NCBI RefSeq assembly: GCF_002846365.1
Contig: NZ_PJMW01000002.1
Location: forward strand, 5,828,001-5,892,000
DNA from: Nocardia fluminea
Lineage (GTDB): Bacteria; Actinomycetota; Actinomycetes; Mycobacteriales; Mycobacteriaceae
Length of the DNA: 64,000 nt
Direction: 5' to 3'
Below the pieces are notes generated by a model. That model was not told the origin of the DNA, did not search any database, and was given only the letters and a program-made list of their open reading frames with translations. The translations under genes and the position numbers were made by a program. Within the stretch, counting starts at the first letter, position 1. Each line of letters starts with the position of its first letter. Shown piece by piece: positions 29,226 to 39,924 of this stretch.

Positions 29226-29569
29226 CCCCGAGTTCTGCGATCGCCGGCACCGTCGCGGTGACCGATGAGACATTCGACCGCGACGTGCTCGCCCGTCCCG
29301 GCCTCGTGCTCGTGGAGGTCTGGGCCACCTGGTGCCCCTCGTGCAAGATGCTCGCCCCGGTGCTGGCCGAAGTCGCCCGCGAACGTGTGGACTCGCTCGC
29401 TGTTCGCACTCTCAACGCTGATGAGAACCCACTGACCGCGCGCAACTTCCAGGTCATGGCGGCCCCGACACTGCTGCTCTTCCGCGACGGTCAACTCCTG
29501 CGGACCCTCGTCGGCGCCCGTTCCAAGACCCGGCTGCTCGCCGAGTTGGACGACGCAGCAAGTCGCTGA
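29222..29569 (+). CDS. Thioredoxin family protein
   Basis: A 115-residue single-domain thioredoxin. The active site reads WATWCPSCKMLAPVL (about residues 36-50), with CPSC in place of the usual CGPC. The cis-Pro segment is MAAPTLLLFRDG (about 80-91), and LRTLVGARSKTRLLAELD ends the fold. It reduces disulphides in the cytoplasm. CPSC-type sites occur in some atypical thioredoxins and should shift the redox potential. Translationally coupled (4-base overlap) to the upstream MerR regulator, which most likely controls it. Confidence 0.9.
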   Translation: MTPSSAIAGTVAVTDETFDRDVLARPGLVLVEVWATWCPSCKMLAPVLAEVARERVDSLAVRTLNADENPLTARNFQVMAAPTLLLFRDGQLLRTLVGARSKTRLLAELDDAASR

Positions 29570-29817
29570 CGACGCCGAACCAGCACCGCCACAACAGCAC
29601 TCATCACTCACTGTCGGTGGGCTGTGCCAGATCTCGTCCATGCCCGAACCCTCGCGCCTGCTCACCGAACATCACCTGGAGCTGGAGCTCGACTACGGCC
29701 AGTTCATTCTGCACGGCGGGGAGGGTACGCAGGGTCGTTCGCAGCGATACCACTGCGCGACTGGTCGATACGGCGAACCTGCCACGCTGGCGCCACCCTC
29801 GGACGTACGATCCGAGC
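29570..29817. other. Intergenic gap, possible short gene relic
   Basis: This 248-base gap precedes the receiver-domain gene. From an ATG at 29640 about 30 codons on the plus strand read like protein (RLLTEHHLELELDYGQFILHGGE) and then lose that character. No family was recognised. A promoter for the receiver gene must also lie here, but no convincing -35/-10 pair was seen. Confidence 0.3.
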
Positions 29818-30219
29818 GTGGCCGAATCCCATGGTTCCACCCCTCTGCGTGTGCTGGTCTACAGCAACGATGCCGATACCCGCCAACAGGTGATCCTGGC
29901 GCTGGGCCGTAGGCCGCGCGCCGATCTACCCGAGCTCGATTTCTTCGAGGTCGCTACCGCGCCGGTGGTCATCGAGCAGATGGATGCCGGTGGGATCGAT
30001 CTGGCGATCCTGGACGGTGAATCCGCCCCGACGGGTGGGCTCGGCATCGCCAAGCAGCTCAAGGACGAGATCGAGCAGTGCCCGCCGGTGGTCGTGCTCA
30101 CCGGCCGTCCCGATGACGCGTGGCTGGCCAACTGGTCACGCGCCGAGGCCGCCGTCTCGCACCCGATCGACGCCATGCAGCTCACCAACGCGGTCGCGGG
30201 CATCCTGCTCGCCCGCTGA
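29818..30219 (+). CDS. Stand-alone receiver-domain protein upstream of nuo (Rv3143-like)
   Basis: A 133-residue CheY-like receiver domain without an output domain. The acidic pair lies in VYSNDADTRQQV, the phospho-acceptor Asp in IDLAILDGES (about residue 60), and the switch Thr in VVVLTGRPDD. The usual Lys of the KPI motif is replaced: VSHPIDAMQL has His. M. tuberculosis has a comparable response-regulator gene (Rv3143) just before its nuo operon, which supports both identity and a role linked to complex I or respiration. The GTG at 29818 was chosen because conserved sequence starts a few residues later; upstream codons do not read as protein. Confidence 0.82.
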   Translation: MAESHGSTPLRVLVYSNDADTRQQVILALGRRPRADLPELDFFEVATAPVVIEQMDAGGIDLAILDGESAPTGGLGIAKQLKDEIEQCPPVVVLTGRPDDAWLANWSRAEAAVSHPIDAMQLTNAVAGILLAR

Positions 30220-30591
30220 ACAGGACCATCCGGGCATCGTCCCGGACCCCTGGATAGTCCGATTCACGACTTTCTATCTATTACCACTGGTAACGCCAGC
30301 GGTTCGCGGCCGCATGCCCGCAGTCGATTACCCCCGTATCGCTCATGAATCGCGGTACCGATATCGATCAAACCTCGTCCCTGAAACGTGCGGCGGACAC
30401 CTGAAACGGCGGTAGTCTGTGCTCTAGCTCACACGAGCACGGGCTCTTGTATAACGCTCCGCCATCGCTGCACAGCCTTGCGCGAGCCCCGGTTCGGCGG
30501 ACAACGTTGTCGGCCCCGTCTCGCCGAAAGCTGCCGTCCGCGGCCGGGCCACACGGCTCGGCCTGCTCCAGCGAGGAGGGGAAGTGCAGTC
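30220..30591. promoter_or_regulatory. Control region of the nuo operon
   Basis: This 372-base gene-free stretch leads to nuoA. It contains a perfect palindrome TTACCA-C-TGGTAA (30281-30293) in an AT-rich patch and a CRP-like site TGTGCTCTAGCTCACA (30418-30433) with one mismatch to TGTGA-N6-TCACA. It ends in a strong ribosome binding site, GAGGAGGGGAAG, at about 30573. No confident -35/-10 pair was picked. Confidence 0.6.
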
Positions 30592-30972
30592 GTGAACATC
30601 GAGGTGCCCGCACTCGTACTCGGCGCCATCGCCGCGGCGTTCGCGGTGTTCTCCGTCATCATGGCGTCGCTGATCGGTCCGAAGCGCTACAACCGGGCCA
30701 AACTCGAACCCTATGAATGCGGCATCGAGCCGACCCCGCACGCCATCGCCGGTGGCCCGGGAAATGCAGCGGGACAGCGCTTTCCGGTGAAGTACTACCT
30801 CACGGCGATGCTGTTCATCATCTTCGACATCGAGATCGTGTTCTTGTACCCGTGGGCCGTGCATTTCGACACGCTCGGGCTGTTCGGTCTCGCCGCGATG
30901 GCGCTGTTCATCGTCAACGTGTCTGTCGCCTACGCCTACGAGTGGCGTCGCGGCGGCCTCAGCTGGGAATGA
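30592..30972 (+). CDS. nuoA: NADH-quinone oxidoreductase subunit A
   Basis: A 126-residue membrane subunit of complex I with three transmembrane helices: [20 protein letters not shown] (residues 8-27), [21 protein letters not shown] (about 63-83, with the conserved FDIE) and [24 protein letters not shown] (about 89-112). The conserved [11 protein letters not shown] loop lies between helices 1 and 2. It helps form the quinone-site and proton channel junction. The GTG at 30592 follows a strong GAGGAGGGGAAG site. First gene of the operon, 10 bases before nuoB. Confidence 0.96.
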   Translation: MNIEVPALVLGAIAAAFAVFSVIMASLIGPKRYNRAKLEPYECGIEPTPHAIAGGPGNAAGQRFPVKYYLTAMLFIIFDIEIVFLYPWAVHFDTLGLFGLAAMALFIVNVSVAYAYEWRRGGLSWE

Positions 30973-30982
30973 GTGGGAAATA

Positions 30983-31537
30983 ATGGGTCTCGAAGAGAAA
31001 CTGCCCAGCGGGTTCCTGCTGAGCACGGTCGAGGATTTCGCCGGCTACCTGCGTAAGGGCTCCGTCTGGCCCGCCACGTTCGGGCTGGCGTGCTGCGCGA
31101 TCGAGATGATGGCCACCGGTGCCGGACGATTCGACATCGCCCGCTTCGGCATGGAAGCATTCCGCGCTTCCCCGCGCCAGGCCGACCTGATGATCGTGGC
31201 GGGCCGGGTGAGCCAGAAGATGGCGCCGGTGCTGCGCCAGGTCTACGACCAGATGACCGAACCCAAATGGGTGCTGGCCATGGGGGTCTGCGCCTCCTCG
31301 GGCGGCATGTTCAACAACTACGCCATCGTGCAGGGCGTCGACCACATCGTCCCGGTCGACATCTACCTGCCCGGCTGCCCGCCCCGCCCGGAGATGCTGC
31401 TCAACGCGATTCTGGCGCTGCACGCGAAAATCGCCGAGATGCCGATGGGCGTCAACCGCGAGGAAGCGATCCGCGCCGCGGAGAAGGCCGCGCTGGCCAG
31501 CACGCCGACCATCCGGATGGAGGGTCTGCTGCGATGA
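30983..31537 (+). CDS. nuoB: NADH-quinone oxidoreductase subunit B
   Basis: A 184-residue subunit that holds the terminal iron-sulphur cluster N2, which passes electrons to quinone. Cluster ligands are visible: the tandem CC in [11 protein letters not shown] (about residues 37-38), [13 protein letters not shown] (about 102) and [13 protein letters not shown] (about 132). The arginine-rich [17 protein letters not shown] segment is typical. Starts at an ATG 10 bases after nuoA; its stop overlaps the nuoC start (ATGA). Confidence 0.97.
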   Translation: MGLEEKLPSGFLLSTVEDFAGYLRKGSVWPATFGLACCAIEMMATGAGRFDIARFGMEAFRASPRQADLMIVAGRVSQKMAPVLRQVYDQMTEPKWVLAMGVCASSGGMFNNYAIVQGVDHIVPVDIYLPGCPPRPEMLLNAILALHAKIAEMPMGVNREEAIRAAEKAALASTPTIRMEGLLR

Positions 31538-32286
31538 CCTTCGACTCCCCCGACAACACCGACAACCCTGCCGAGCACCAGGTTCCGGAGGAATCACCCG
31601 CACAGGCGCAACCGAAACCACCGCAGGACGAGGTCATCGGCACCCGGCGCGGCATGTTCGGCGTCAGCGGCACCGGTGACACCTCCGGCTACGGCGGCCT
31701 GGTCACCCCGGTCGCGCTGCCCGGTGGCACCACACCCCCGTACGGCAGCTGGTTCGACGCCTTCGTCGGCACCTTGCGTGCCGCACTCGTGGGCCGGGTC
31801 ATCGCCTTCGACACCGTGATCGAGAAGATCGTGGTGTTCCGCGACGAACTCACCCTGCACGTGAAGCGCGAACACCTCGTCGCGGTCGCGAGCGCGTTGC
31901 GCGATGACAGCACACTGCGATTCGAACTGTGCCTGGGCGTCAACGGGGTGCACTATCCCGATGACGACGGCCGCGAACTGCACGCCGTCTATCACCTGAA
32001 GTCGATCACGCACGGCCGCCGTGTGCGGCTGGAAGTGTCCGCGCCCGATGCCGATCCGCACATCCCGTCGCTGTTCTCGGTCTATCCGACGGTCGACTGG
32101 CACGAACGTGAAACCTACGACTTCTTCGGCATCCTCTTCGACGGGCACCCCTCCCTGACCCGCATCACCATGCCCGACGACTGGCGCGGGCATCCGCAGC
32201 GCAAGGACTACCCGCTCGGCGGGATCCCGGTGGAGTACAAGGGCGCGCGTATACCGCCGCCCGACGAGCGGAGGACCTACAGCTGA
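31534..32286 (+). CDS. nuoC: NADH-quinone oxidoreductase subunit C
   Basis: A 250-residue peripheral-arm subunit (30 kDa type). After a poorly conserved N-terminal extension of about 55 residues rich in Pro, Gln and Asp, the conserved domain runs to the end, with the signature [25 protein letters not shown] (about residues 185-209) and [14 protein letters not shown]. It joins NuoB and NuoD in the quinone-reducing module. The ATG at 31534 overlaps the nuoB stop; its own stop overlaps the nuoD ATG by one base. It is a separate gene, not fused to nuoD as in some proteobacteria. Confidence 0.95.
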   Translation: MTFDSPDNTDNPAEHQVPEESPAQAQPKPPQDEVIGTRRGMFGVSGTGDTSGYGGLVTPVALPGGTTPPYGSWFDAFVGTLRAALVGRVIAFDTVIEKIVVFRDELTLHVKREHLVAVASALRDDSTLRFELCLGVNGVHYPDDDGRELHAVYHLKSITHGRRVRLEVSAPDADPHIPSLFSVYPTVDWHERETYDFFGILFDGHPSLTRITMPDDWRGHPQRKDYPLGGIPVEYKGARIPPPDERRTYS

Positions 32287-33599
32287 TGACCGACACCGAC
32301 TTCCGCCGCGACGAACCACCGGTAGTGACCGTCGCAGGCCAGGACTGGGACCAGGTCAGCGAAGTGATCGACGGCGGCGCCGAAGAACGCATCGTGGTGA
32401 ACATGGGCCCGCAGCATCCGTCCACGCACGGGGTGTTGCGCCTGATCCTCGAGATCGAAGGCGAAACCGTCACCGAGGCCCGCTGTGGCATCGGCTACCT
32501 CCACACCGGCATCGAGAAGAACCTGGAATTCCGCAACTGGACCCAGGGCGTCACCTTCGTGACCCGGATGGACTACCTGTCCCCGTTCTTCAACGAGACC
32601 GCCTACTGCCTCGGCGTGGAGAAACTCCTCGACATCACCGACCAGATCCCCGAACGCGCCACGGTGGTGCGGGTGCTGCTCATGGAGCTCAATCGCATCT
32701 CCTCGCACCTGGTGGCGCTGGCCACCGGCGGCATGGAGCTGGGCGCGCTCACCCCGATGCTGTTCGGCTTCCGTGAACGTGAACTCATCCTCGATGTCTT
32801 CGAGAACATCACCGGCCTGCGGATGAACCATGCCTATATCCGCCCGGGCGGCCTGGCCCAGGATCTGCCCGCCGACGGCGTGACCAAGGTCAGGGAACTG
32901 CTCGATCTGCTGCCCGGACGCCTGCGCGATATGGAGCACCTGCTCAGCGCGAACCCGATCTGGAAGAAGCGCACCCAGGACATCGGCTATCTCGATCTCA
33001 CCGGCTGCATGGCACTGGGCATCACCGGGCCTGTTCTGCGCGCCACAGGTCTGCCGCACGATCTGCGCAAATCAGATCCGTACTGCGGGTACGAGAACTA
33101 CGAATTCGACATCCCGACGACCACCGGCTGTGACTGCTACGGCCGCTACATCATCCGGGTCGCCGAGATGACCGAGTCGATCAAGATCGTCGAACAGTGC
33201 CTGGACAAGCTGCGGCCGGGGCCGGTGATGATCGACGACAAGAAGATCGCCTGGCCCGCCGACCTGGAACTGGGCCCCGACGGCCTCGGTAACTCGCCCA
33301 AACACATCGGCAAGATCATGGGCAGCTCCATGGAATCGCTGATCCACCACTTCAAGCTCGTCACCGAGGGCATCAGAGTGCCTGCGGGACAGGTGTACAC
33401 GGCGGTGGAATCCCCGCGTGGGGAACTCGGTGTGCACATGGTCAGCGACGGCAGCACCCAGCCCTACCGGGTGCACTACCGCGACCCCTCGTTCACCAAC
33501 CTGCAAGCGGTGGCCGCGATGTGCGAGGGCGGCATGGTCGCCGACGTGATCGCCTCGGTCGCCAGCATCGACCCCGTCATGGGCGGAGTAGACCGATGA
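32286..33599 (+). CDS. nuoD: NADH-quinone oxidoreductase subunit D
   Basis: A 437-residue 49 kDa-type subunit that forms the quinone site with NuoB. Recognisable motifs are [16 protein letters not shown] (about residues 38-53), [36 protein letters not shown] and the C-terminal [16 protein letters not shown] / [12 protein letters not shown]. The His in QHPSTHG and the Tyr in MDYLS are quinone-head contacts in known structures. The start overlaps the nuoC stop (TGATG); the stop overlaps nuoE (ATGA). Confidence 0.97.
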   Translation: MTDTDFRRDEPPVVTVAGQDWDQVSEVIDGGAEERIVVNMGPQHPSTHGVLRLILEIEGETVTEARCGIGYLHTGIEKNLEFRNWTQGVTFVTRMDYLSPFFNETAYCLGVEKLLDITDQIPERATVVRVLLMELNRISSHLVALATGGMELGALTPMLFGFRERELILDVFENITGLRMNHAYIRPGGLAQDLPADGVTKVRELLDLLPGRLRDMEHLLSANPIWKKRTQDIGYLDLTGCMALGITGPVLRATGLPHDLRKSDPYCGYENYEFDIPTTTGCDCYGRYIIRVAEMTESIKIVEQCLDKLRPGPVMIDDKKIAWPADLELGPDGLGNSPKHIGKIMGSSMESLIHHFKLVTEGIRVPAGQVYTAVESPRGELGVHMVSDGSTQPYRVHYRDPSFTNLQAVAAMCEGGMVADVIASVASIDPVMGGVDR

Positions 33600-34312
33600 C
33601 AATCGAAAAAGCTTCCAGCACACCGATTCTGCTGAGCCTGAGCACCCGTCCCGAACCGTATCCGCCGCACGTGCGCGAACGCCTCGAACTCGATGCCAAG
33701 GAGATCATCACCCGCTACCCGCATCCGCGCTCTGCCCTGCTGCCCTTGCTGCACCTGGTGCAAGCCGAGGAGGGATATGTGACCGGTACCGGCATCGACT
33801 TCTGCGCCGATCACCTGAACCTCACCGGCGCGGAGGTGACCGCGGTCGCCACGTTCTATTCGATGTACCGCCGCACCCCCACCGGCGACTATCACGTCGG
33901 CGTCTGCACCAACACCCTGTGCGCGGTCCTCGGCGGCGACGTCATCTACGAAGCGCTGCAACAACATCTGGACCTCGAGCACGGCGAAACCACCGCCGAC
34001 GGCGCCATCACACTCGAACACATCGAATGCAACGCCGCCTGCGATTACGCGCCGGTCATGATGGTGAACTGGGAATTCTTCGACAACCAGACCCCCGAAT
34101 CGGCCGTTGCGATCGCCGACGCCCTCCGAGCGGGCCACCAGGTCCGCCCGACTCGCGGCGCACCACTGTGCACGTTCCGCGAGACCTCCCGCATCCTCGC
34201 CGGATTCCCCGACGAACGCCCCGGCGCGCTGGACGGAGCACCGGGCGCACCCACCTTGGCAGGGCTCGAAACCGGTTCCGCAGAAGTGGACTCGACAGGG
34301 GGATCGCGATGA
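33596..34312 (+). CDS. nuoE: NADH-quinone oxidoreductase subunit E
   Basis: A 238-residue 24 kDa-type thioredoxin-fold subunit with the [2Fe-2S] cluster N1a. The ligands are seen as [13 protein letters not shown] (C-x4-C) and [14 protein letters not shown] (C-x3-C). The helical N-terminal domain includes [21 protein letters not shown]. It forms the NADH-oxidising module with NuoF. The C-terminal 60 residues (from about PTRGAPLC) extend beyond the usual fold and are Pro/Gly rich. The start overlaps nuoD, and the stop overlaps nuoF, each by 4 bases. Confidence 0.95.
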   Translation: MTIEKASSTPILLSLSTRPEPYPPHVRERLELDAKEIITRYPHPRSALLPLLHLVQAEEGYVTGTGIDFCADHLNLTGAEVTAVATFYSMYRRTPTGDYHVGVCTNTLCAVLGGDVIYEALQQHLDLEHGETTADGAITLEHIECNAACDYAPVMMVNWEFFDNQTPESAVAIADALRAGHQVRPTRGAPLCTFRETSRILAGFPDERPGALDGAPGAPTLAGLETGSAEVDSTGGSR

Positions 34313-35631
34313 CGACTCTCACCCCCGTTCTCAGCGAACACTGGGCCACCCCGCGGTCCTGGACCCTGGAAAGCTACCGGGCGACCGGTGGCTACGACGG
34401 ACTGCGCACCGCCCTGCGCACAACACCCGACGAGGTGATCCAGACCGTCAAGGACGCGGGTCTGCGCGGTCGTGGCGGTGCGGGCTTCCCCACCGGGATG
34501 AAGTGGTCGTTCATTCCGCAGGGTCCCGGCCCCGACGGCACCATGAAACCGCACTACCTCGTCGTCAACGCCGACGAATCCGAACCCGGCACCTGCAAAG
34601 ACATCCCGTTGATGCTGGCCACCCCGCACACCCTCATCGAAGGCATCGTGATCGCCGCCTACGCGATCAGGGCCGCGACCGCGTTCATCTACGTGCGCGG
34701 CGAGGTGGTGCCGGTTCTGCGCCGGCTGCAAGCCGCCGTCGCCGAGGCCTACGCGGCGGGCCTGCTCGGCCACGACATCCTCGGCTCGGGTTTCGACCTC
34801 GACCTGATCGTGCACGCCGGCGCGGGCGCTTACATCTGCGGTGAGGAAACCGCACTGCTCGATTCCCTCGAAGGCAGGCGCGGACAGCCCCGCCTGCGCC
34901 CACCGTTCCCCGCCGTCGCGGGCCTGTACGCGTGCCCGACGGTCGTGAACAATGTGGAATCCATCGCCAGCGTGCCCTCGATCCTGCGCAACGGCACCGA
35001 ATGGTTCCGTTCGATGGGCAGCGAGAAATCACCCGGCTTCACCCTGTACTCCCTGTCCGGACACGTCGCACGCCCCGGGCAGTACGAGGCCCCGCTGGGC
35101 ATCACCTTGCGCGAACTGCTCGATTACGCGGGCGGTGTGCGAGCCGGTCACACCCTCAAGTTCTGGACCCCGGGTGGTTCCTCGACCCCGCTGTTCACCG
35201 ACGAACACCTCGATGTCGCCCTCGACTACGAAGGTGTCGCCGCCGCCGGATCCATGTTGGGCACCAAGGCCTTACAGATCTTCGACGACACCACCTGCGT
35301 CGTGCGCGCCGTCCTGCGCTGGACCGAGTTCTACGCCCACGAATCCTGCGGCAAGTGCACGCCGTGCCGCGAAGGCACCTACTGGCTCGTGCAGTTGCTG
35401 CATCGACTCGAAGCGGGCCACGGCACCGAAGCCGATTTGGACAAGCTCGCCGATATCGCCGACAACATCAACGGCAAATCGTTCTGCGCGCTCGGCGACG
35501 GCGCGGCCAGCCCGATCTTCTCCTCGCTGAAGTACTTCCGCGACGAATATCTCGCGCATCAGCGACTCGGCGGCTGCCCGTTCGACCCGGCCGCCTCGAC
35601 CGTGTGGGCACCAGCGAAAGAGGACCGATGA
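34309..35631 (+). CDS. nuoF: NADH-quinone oxidoreductase subunit F
   Basis: A 440-residue 51 kDa-type subunit, the NADH- and FMN-binding part of complex I. The glycine-rich nucleotide loop reads [16 protein letters not shown] (about residues 51-66), FMN contacts are in [14 protein letters not shown] and [18 protein letters not shown], and the [4Fe-4S] N3 ligands are in [15 protein letters not shown] (C-x2-C-x2-C) with the fourth in SFCALGDGA. The ATG at 34309 overlaps the nuoE stop; the stop overlaps nuoG. Confidence 0.97.
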   Translation: MTTLTPVLSEHWATPRSWTLESYRATGGYDGLRTALRTTPDEVIQTVKDAGLRGRGGAGFPTGMKWSFIPQGPGPDGTMKPHYLVVNADESEPGTCKDIPLMLATPHTLIEGIVIAAYAIRAATAFIYVRGEVVPVLRRLQAAVAEAYAAGLLGHDILGSGFDLDLIVHAGAGAYICGEETALLDSLEGRRGQPRLRPPFPAVAGLYACPTVVNNVESIASVPSILRNGTEWFRSMGSEKSPGFTLYSLSGHVARPGQYEAPLGITLRELLDYAGGVRAGHTLKFWTPGGSSTPLFTDEHLDVALDYEGVAAAGSMLGTKALQIFDDTTCVVRAVLRWTEFYAHESCGKCTPCREGTYWLVQLLHRLEAGHGTEADLDKLADIADNINGKSFCALGDGAASPIFSSLKYFRDEYLAHQRLGGCPFDPAASTVWAPAKEDR

Positions 35632-38141
35632 ATCCAGCATCGCGCAGCGATTCCGTGAGGGGCGGCGGTCGGGTGGCGGGTGGGCCTGCCATCGCGCCAG
35701 GTAACAGCAGCGATGTGGTGCCCGCCGACATGGTGAGCGTCACCATCGACGACACCACGATCGAAGTTCCCGTCGGCACCTTGCTGATCCGTGCCGCCGA
35801 ACTGATCGGCGTGCAGATCCCGCGCTTCTGCGATCACCCCCTGCTCGACCCGGTCGGCGCGTGCCGCCAGTGCCTCGTCGAGGTGGAAGGGCAGCGAAAG
35901 CCGGTCGCCTCCTGCACAATCCCGGTCACCGACGGCATGATCGTGCGCACCCAGCTCAGCTCCCCGGTCGCCGAAAAGGCCCAGCGTGGGGTGATGGAGC
36001 TGCTGCTCATCAACCATCCCCTGGACTGCCCCGTCTGTGACAAGGGCGGCGAGTGCCCGCTACAGAACCAGGCGATGTCCACCGGCAGCGCCGAGTCGCG
36101 CTTCGACGGCGAGAAGCGGACATACCCGAAGCCGATCCCGCTGTCCACGGCGGTGCTGCTCGATCGGGAGCGGTGCGTGCTGTGCGCCCGCTGTACCCGG
36201 TTCTCCCAGCAGGTCGCCGGCGACCCGTTCATCGAACTGATGGATCGTGGTGCGCTGCAACAGGTCGGCGTCGCCCAGGCCGAACCCCTCGACTCCTATT
36301 TCTCCGGCAACACCGTCCAGATCTGTCCGGTGGGCGCGCTCACCGGTACCTCGTACCGTTTCCGTGCCCGCCCGTTCGACCTGGTCTCCACCCCGAGCGT
36401 GTGCGAGCACTGTTCCTCCGGATGCGCGCAACGCACCGATCACCGTCGCGGAAAAGTATTGCGTCGCTTGGCCGGTGACGACCCGCAGGTCAACGAGGAA
36501 TGGAACTGCGACAAGGGCCGCTGGGCCTTCGCCTACGCCACCGAACGCGACCGGCTCACCACGCCGATGGTGCGTGGCTGGGACGGTGTCCTCGCCCCGG
36601 CCTCCTGGCCCGAAGCACTCACCGCCGCCGCCGCGGGCCTGAGCGCCGCGATCGGCAATGCCGGAGTGCTCGTCGGCGGCCGCGTCACCGAGGAGGAGGC
36701 GTACGCGTACAGCAAGTTCGCGCGCATGGTCCTCGCGACCAACGACATCGATTTCCGCAGCCGGGTGCATTCGGAGGAGGAAGAACGATTCCTCGCCGCC
36801 CGCGTCGCAGGCCGCGGTGTCCGCGTCGACTACGCCGCCCTCGACCGCGCCCCCGCCGTGCTGCTCGTCGGGTTCGAACCGGAGGAGGAATCGCCCATCG
36901 TCTACCTGCGGCTGCGCAAGGCCGCACGGACGCGCGGGCAACGGGTGGTATCGCTGGCGCCGTTCGCCTCCCGCGGCCTCGAACGCATGTCGGGTGCCCT
37001 CATCCGAACCTCGCCCTGCGAGGAAGCCGATGTCATCGCCTCGATCATGGCCGAAACCTCCGCCGACGCCGCCGAACTCATGACATTGCTGAACACCCCC
37101 GGCGCGGTGATCATGGCGGGCGAACGTCTCGCGGGCAGTCCCGGCGCGCTGTCGGCGGTGACCCGCCTGGCCGACGCCACCGGTGCCGCGCTGGCCTGGG
37201 TGCCTCGTCGCGCGGGCGAACGCGGCGCGCTGGAGGCGGGCGCACTGCCCAGTCTGTTGCCCGGTGGCAGGCCGGTCGTGGATCCTGCGGCACGGCAGCA
37301 GGTTCGGCACCGGTGGCAGGCCGGTGAACTTCCCGTCACGGCCGGGCGCGACGCCGACGCGATCCTGGCCGGTGCCGCCCAGCTGGGTGCGCTGGTCATC
37401 GGCGGCGTCGACCCGGCCGACACGGCAGACCCGGCCGCCGCACTGGCCGCCCTCGACGCCGCCCGGTTCGTCGTCAGTCTCGAAATGCGGCACAGCGCCG
37501 TCACCGAACGCGCCGATGTCGTGTTCCCGGTGGCGACAGCGATGGAGAAGTCCGGCACCTTCCGCACCTGGGAAGGACGCCCGCGCCCCTTCGCCGCGGC
37601 CTCACTCGACACCACCCGTCGCGTCGCCGCCCCATTGTCGGATCTTCGGGTGCTGCACTCGCTGGCCGCACAGATGGGCGTCCCGATCAACCTGCCCGAC
37701 CCCGCCGCCGCCCGCGCGGAACTCGACGGGCTCGGTACCTGGACCGGTGAGCCCATCCCCGCGCCGGAGCTGACCAGCCAGACCCGTCCCGTTCCCGGGC
37801 CGGGAACGGCCGTGCTCGCCGGCTGGCGGATGCTGCTCGACGCCGGTCGGATGCAGGACGGTGAACCGAATCTCGCCGGGGTGGCCCGCCCGCCGGTCGC
37901 GCGGCTCTCGGCCGCGACCGCCGCCGAGATCGAAGCCGACGAAGCCGATCACGTCATCGTCTCCACCGACCGCGGCGAGATCTCGGTGCCGTTGATGATC
38001 ACGGACCTGCCCGACCGGGTGGTGTGGCTGCCGCTGCACTCGCCCGGTTCGACGGTCGCCGCCGAACTCGGTGTGACACCCGGCGCCGTGGTGCGTCTGC
38101 GTCGCGCCGACGACAGGATGAAGGAACACCGTCATGAGTGA
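35628..38141 (+). CDS. nuoG: NADH-quinone oxidoreductase subunit G
   Basis: An 837-residue 75 kDa-type subunit. The N-terminal ferredoxin-like domain carries the N1b, N4 and N5 ligands: [38 protein letters not shown] (with the His ligand) and [15 protein letters not shown] further set, CEHCSSGC and later WNCDKG, resembles the extra N7 cluster of the molybdopterin-oxidoreductase-like domain, which fills the rest of the protein. It relays electrons from NuoF to the hydrophilic arm. The first 35 residues are a non-conserved Gly/Ser-rich tail. The start overlaps nuoF by 4 bases; the stop lies 8 bases inside the next gene. Confidence 0.96.
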   Translation: MNPASRSDSVRGGGRVAGGPAIAPGNSSDVVPADMVSVTIDDTTIEVPVGTLLIRAAELIGVQIPRFCDHPLLDPVGACRQCLVEVEGQRKPVASCTIPVTDGMIVRTQLSSPVAEKAQRGVMELLLINHPLDCPVCDKGGECPLQNQAMSTGSAESRFDGEKRTYPKPIPLSTAVLLDRERCVLCARCTRFSQQVAGDPFIELMDRGALQQVGVAQAEPLDSYFSGNTVQICPVGALTGTSYRFRARPFDLVSTPSVCEHCSSGCAQRTDHRRGKVLRRLAGDDPQVNEEWNCDKGRWAFAYATERDRLTTPMVRGWDGVLAPASWPEALTAAAAGLSAAIGNAGVLVGGRVTEEEAYAYSKFARMVLATNDIDFRSRVHSEEEERFLAARVAGRGVRVDYAALDRAPAVLLVGFEPEEESPIVYLRLRKAARTRGQRVVSLAPFASRGLERMSGALIRTSPCEEADVIASIMAETSADAAELMTLLNTPGAVIMAGERLAGSPGALSAVTRLADATGAALAWVPRRAGERGALEAGALPSLLPGGRPVVDPAARQQVRHRWQAGELPVTAGRDADAILAGAAQLGALVIGGVDPADTADPAAALAALDAARFVVSLEMRHSAVTERADVVFPVATAMEKSGTFRTWEGRPRPFAAASLDTTRRVAAPLSDLRVLHSLAAQMGVPINLPDPAAARAELDGLGTWTGEPIPAPELTSQTRPVPGPGTAVLAGWRMLLDAGRMQDGEPNLAGVARPPVARLSAATAAEIEADEADHVIVSTDRGEISVPLMITDLPDRVVWLPLHSPGSTVAAELGVTPGAVVRLRRADDRMKEHRHE

Positions 38142-39924
38142 TCGAGTCCTACTCCTCGCGGCCGACGCCGGACCCGTGTTCGGCACCGATCCACTGTGGC
38201 TGGTGGTGGTCAAGGCGCTCGGGGTGTTCATCTATCTGATGCTGGTGCCGTTGATCGCGGTCTACGCCGAACGCAAAGTCGTCGCGTGGATGCAGATGCG
38301 GGTCGGGCCCAACCGGATCGGCCCCGGCGGCATGCTCCAGTCGGTCGCCGACGGCGTGAAGATGGCGCTCAAGGAAGACATCATCCCGGCGATCGTGGAC
38401 AAGCCGATCTTCGTGCTCGCCCCGATCATCTCGGTGATCCCGGCGTTCATGGCCTTCGCGGTGATCCCGATGGGCCCGGAGGTCTCGATCTTCGGCACGC
38501 ACACCCCGTTGCAGCTCACCGATATGCCCGTCGCGGTGCTCTACATTCTCGCCATCACCTCCATCGGCGTGTACGGCATCGTGCTCGCCGGCTGGTCGTC
38601 GGGCTCGACGTATCCGCTGCTCGGCGGCCTGCGCTCGACCGCGCAGGTCATCTCCTACGAGATCGCGATGGCACTGACCTTCGCCACGGTGTTCCTGCTG
38701 TCGGGCACCATGGCGACCTCGGAGATCGTGAGCGCGCAGGAGGGCACCTGGTATGTGTTCCTGCTGCTGCCCTCCTTCCTCATCTACTGCGTGTCGATGG
38801 TCGGCGAGACCAACCGGGCGCCTTTCGACCTCCCCGAAGCCGAAGGTGAACTGGTCGGCGGTTTCCACACCGAGTACTCGTCGCTGAAGTTCGCGATGTT
38901 CATGCTCGCCGAATACGTGAACATGGCCACGGTGTCCGCGCTGGCCACGACGCTGTTCCTCGGCGGTTGGCGAGCACCGTTCCCGATCAGCCTGTGGGAG
39001 GGCGCCAACTCCGGATGGTGGCCGCTGCTGTGGTTCACCCTCAAGGTGTGGACGTTCCTGTTCGTGTTCGTCTGGCTGCGCGGCACGCTGCCCCGGCTGC
39101 GCTACGACCAGTTCATGAACCTCGGCTGGAAACTGCTCATCCCCACCTCGCTGGTGTGGGTGATGGTCGTGGCCGCCGCCCGGGTCCTCGACCTCGAGGG
39201 CATCCCCGGACAGAACTTCATCCTCGTCGGTGTGGGACTGGTGATCACCGCGGCCATGATCGCGATGTTCCTGCGCGCGGGTCGCAGCAAGGGACTACCG
39301 CCGTTGCCGCCGCAGGAGCCCTCGACGTCGTCGGTGTTCCTCGGTTTCCCGGTCCCGCCGATGCCGGCCCGGCCCGCGAACGACCAGCCCGAGTTCGGGT
39401 TGTTCGACCCGCTCGCCGGTTTCGCGGTCACCGCGGCCACGATGTTCAAAAAGCCCAATACCGAGTCCTACCCCGAGGAGAAGGTGCCGACCGCTCCTCG
39501 TTATCACGGCCGCCACCAGCTCAACCGTTATGACGACGGACTCGAGAAGTGCATCGGCTGCGAACTGTGCGCGTGGGCGTGCCCGGCGGATGCCATCTTC
39601 GTCGAAGGCGCCGACAACACCGAGGACGAACGCTTCTCTCCGGGTGAACGGTACGGCCGGGTCTACCAGATCAACTACCTGCGCTGCATCGGCTGCGGCC
39701 TGTGCATCGAGGCCTGCCCGACACGTGCGCTGACGATGACCAACGAATACGAGCTCACCGACGACAACCGCGCCGACCTCATCTACGAGAAGGACCAACT
39801 GCTGGCCCCCATGGAGCCGGGCATGACCCCCGCGCCGCACCCGATGGCGCCGGGCACCGACGCGGCCGACTACTACCTGGGCCGGGTCGGTCCCGCACCG
39901 TCGGAGCAGGAGGTACTGCGATGA
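38134..39924 (+). CDS. nuoHI: Fused NADH-quinone oxidoreductase subunits H and I (NuoH-NuoI)
   Basis: A single 596-residue frame. Residues 1 to about 390 are NuoH, with multiple transmembrane helices and the signatures [40 protein letters not shown] and [18 protein letters not shown]. After the last helix ([16 protein letters not shown]) and an about 40-residue Pro-rich linker, residues from about 425 are Nuo[18 protein letters not shown], the two ferredoxin motifs [12 protein letters not shown] and [12 protein letters not shown] (clusters N6a and N6b) and [11 protein letters not shown]. In M. tuberculosis and most bacteria these are separate proteins. An in-frame ATG at 39361 could start a separate NuoI, but no ribosome binding site precedes it. 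NuoH anchors the quinone tunnel and NuoI brings electrons to NuoB. Confidence 0.92.
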   Translation: MSDRVLLLAADAGPVFGTDPLWLVVVKALGVFIYLMLVPLIAVYAERKVVAWMQMRVGPNRIGPGGMLQSVADGVKMALKEDIIPAIVDKPIFVLAPIISVIPAFMAFAVIPMGPEVSIFGTHTPLQLTDMPVAVLYILAITSIGVYGIVLAGWSSGSTYPLLGGLRSTAQVISYEIAMALTFATVFLLSGTMATSEIVSAQEGTWYVFLLLPSFLIYCVSMVGETNRAPFDLPEAEGELVGGFHTEYSSLKFAMFMLAEYVNMATVSALATTLFLGGWRAPFPISLWEGANSGWWPLLWFTLKVWTFLFVFVWLRGTLPRLRYDQFMNLGWKLLIPTSLVWVMVVAAARVLDLEGIPGQNFILVGVGLVITAAMIAMFLRAGRSKGLPPLPPQEPSTSSVFLGFPVPPMPARPANDQPEFGLFDPLAGFAVTAATMFKKPNTESYPEEKVPTAPRYHGRHQLNRYDDGLEKCIGCELCAWACPADAIFVEGADNTEDERFSPGERYGRVYQINYLRCIGCGLCIEACPTRALTMTNEYELTDDNRADLIYEKDQLLAPMEPGMTPAPHPMAPGTDAADYYLGRVGPAPSEQEVLR

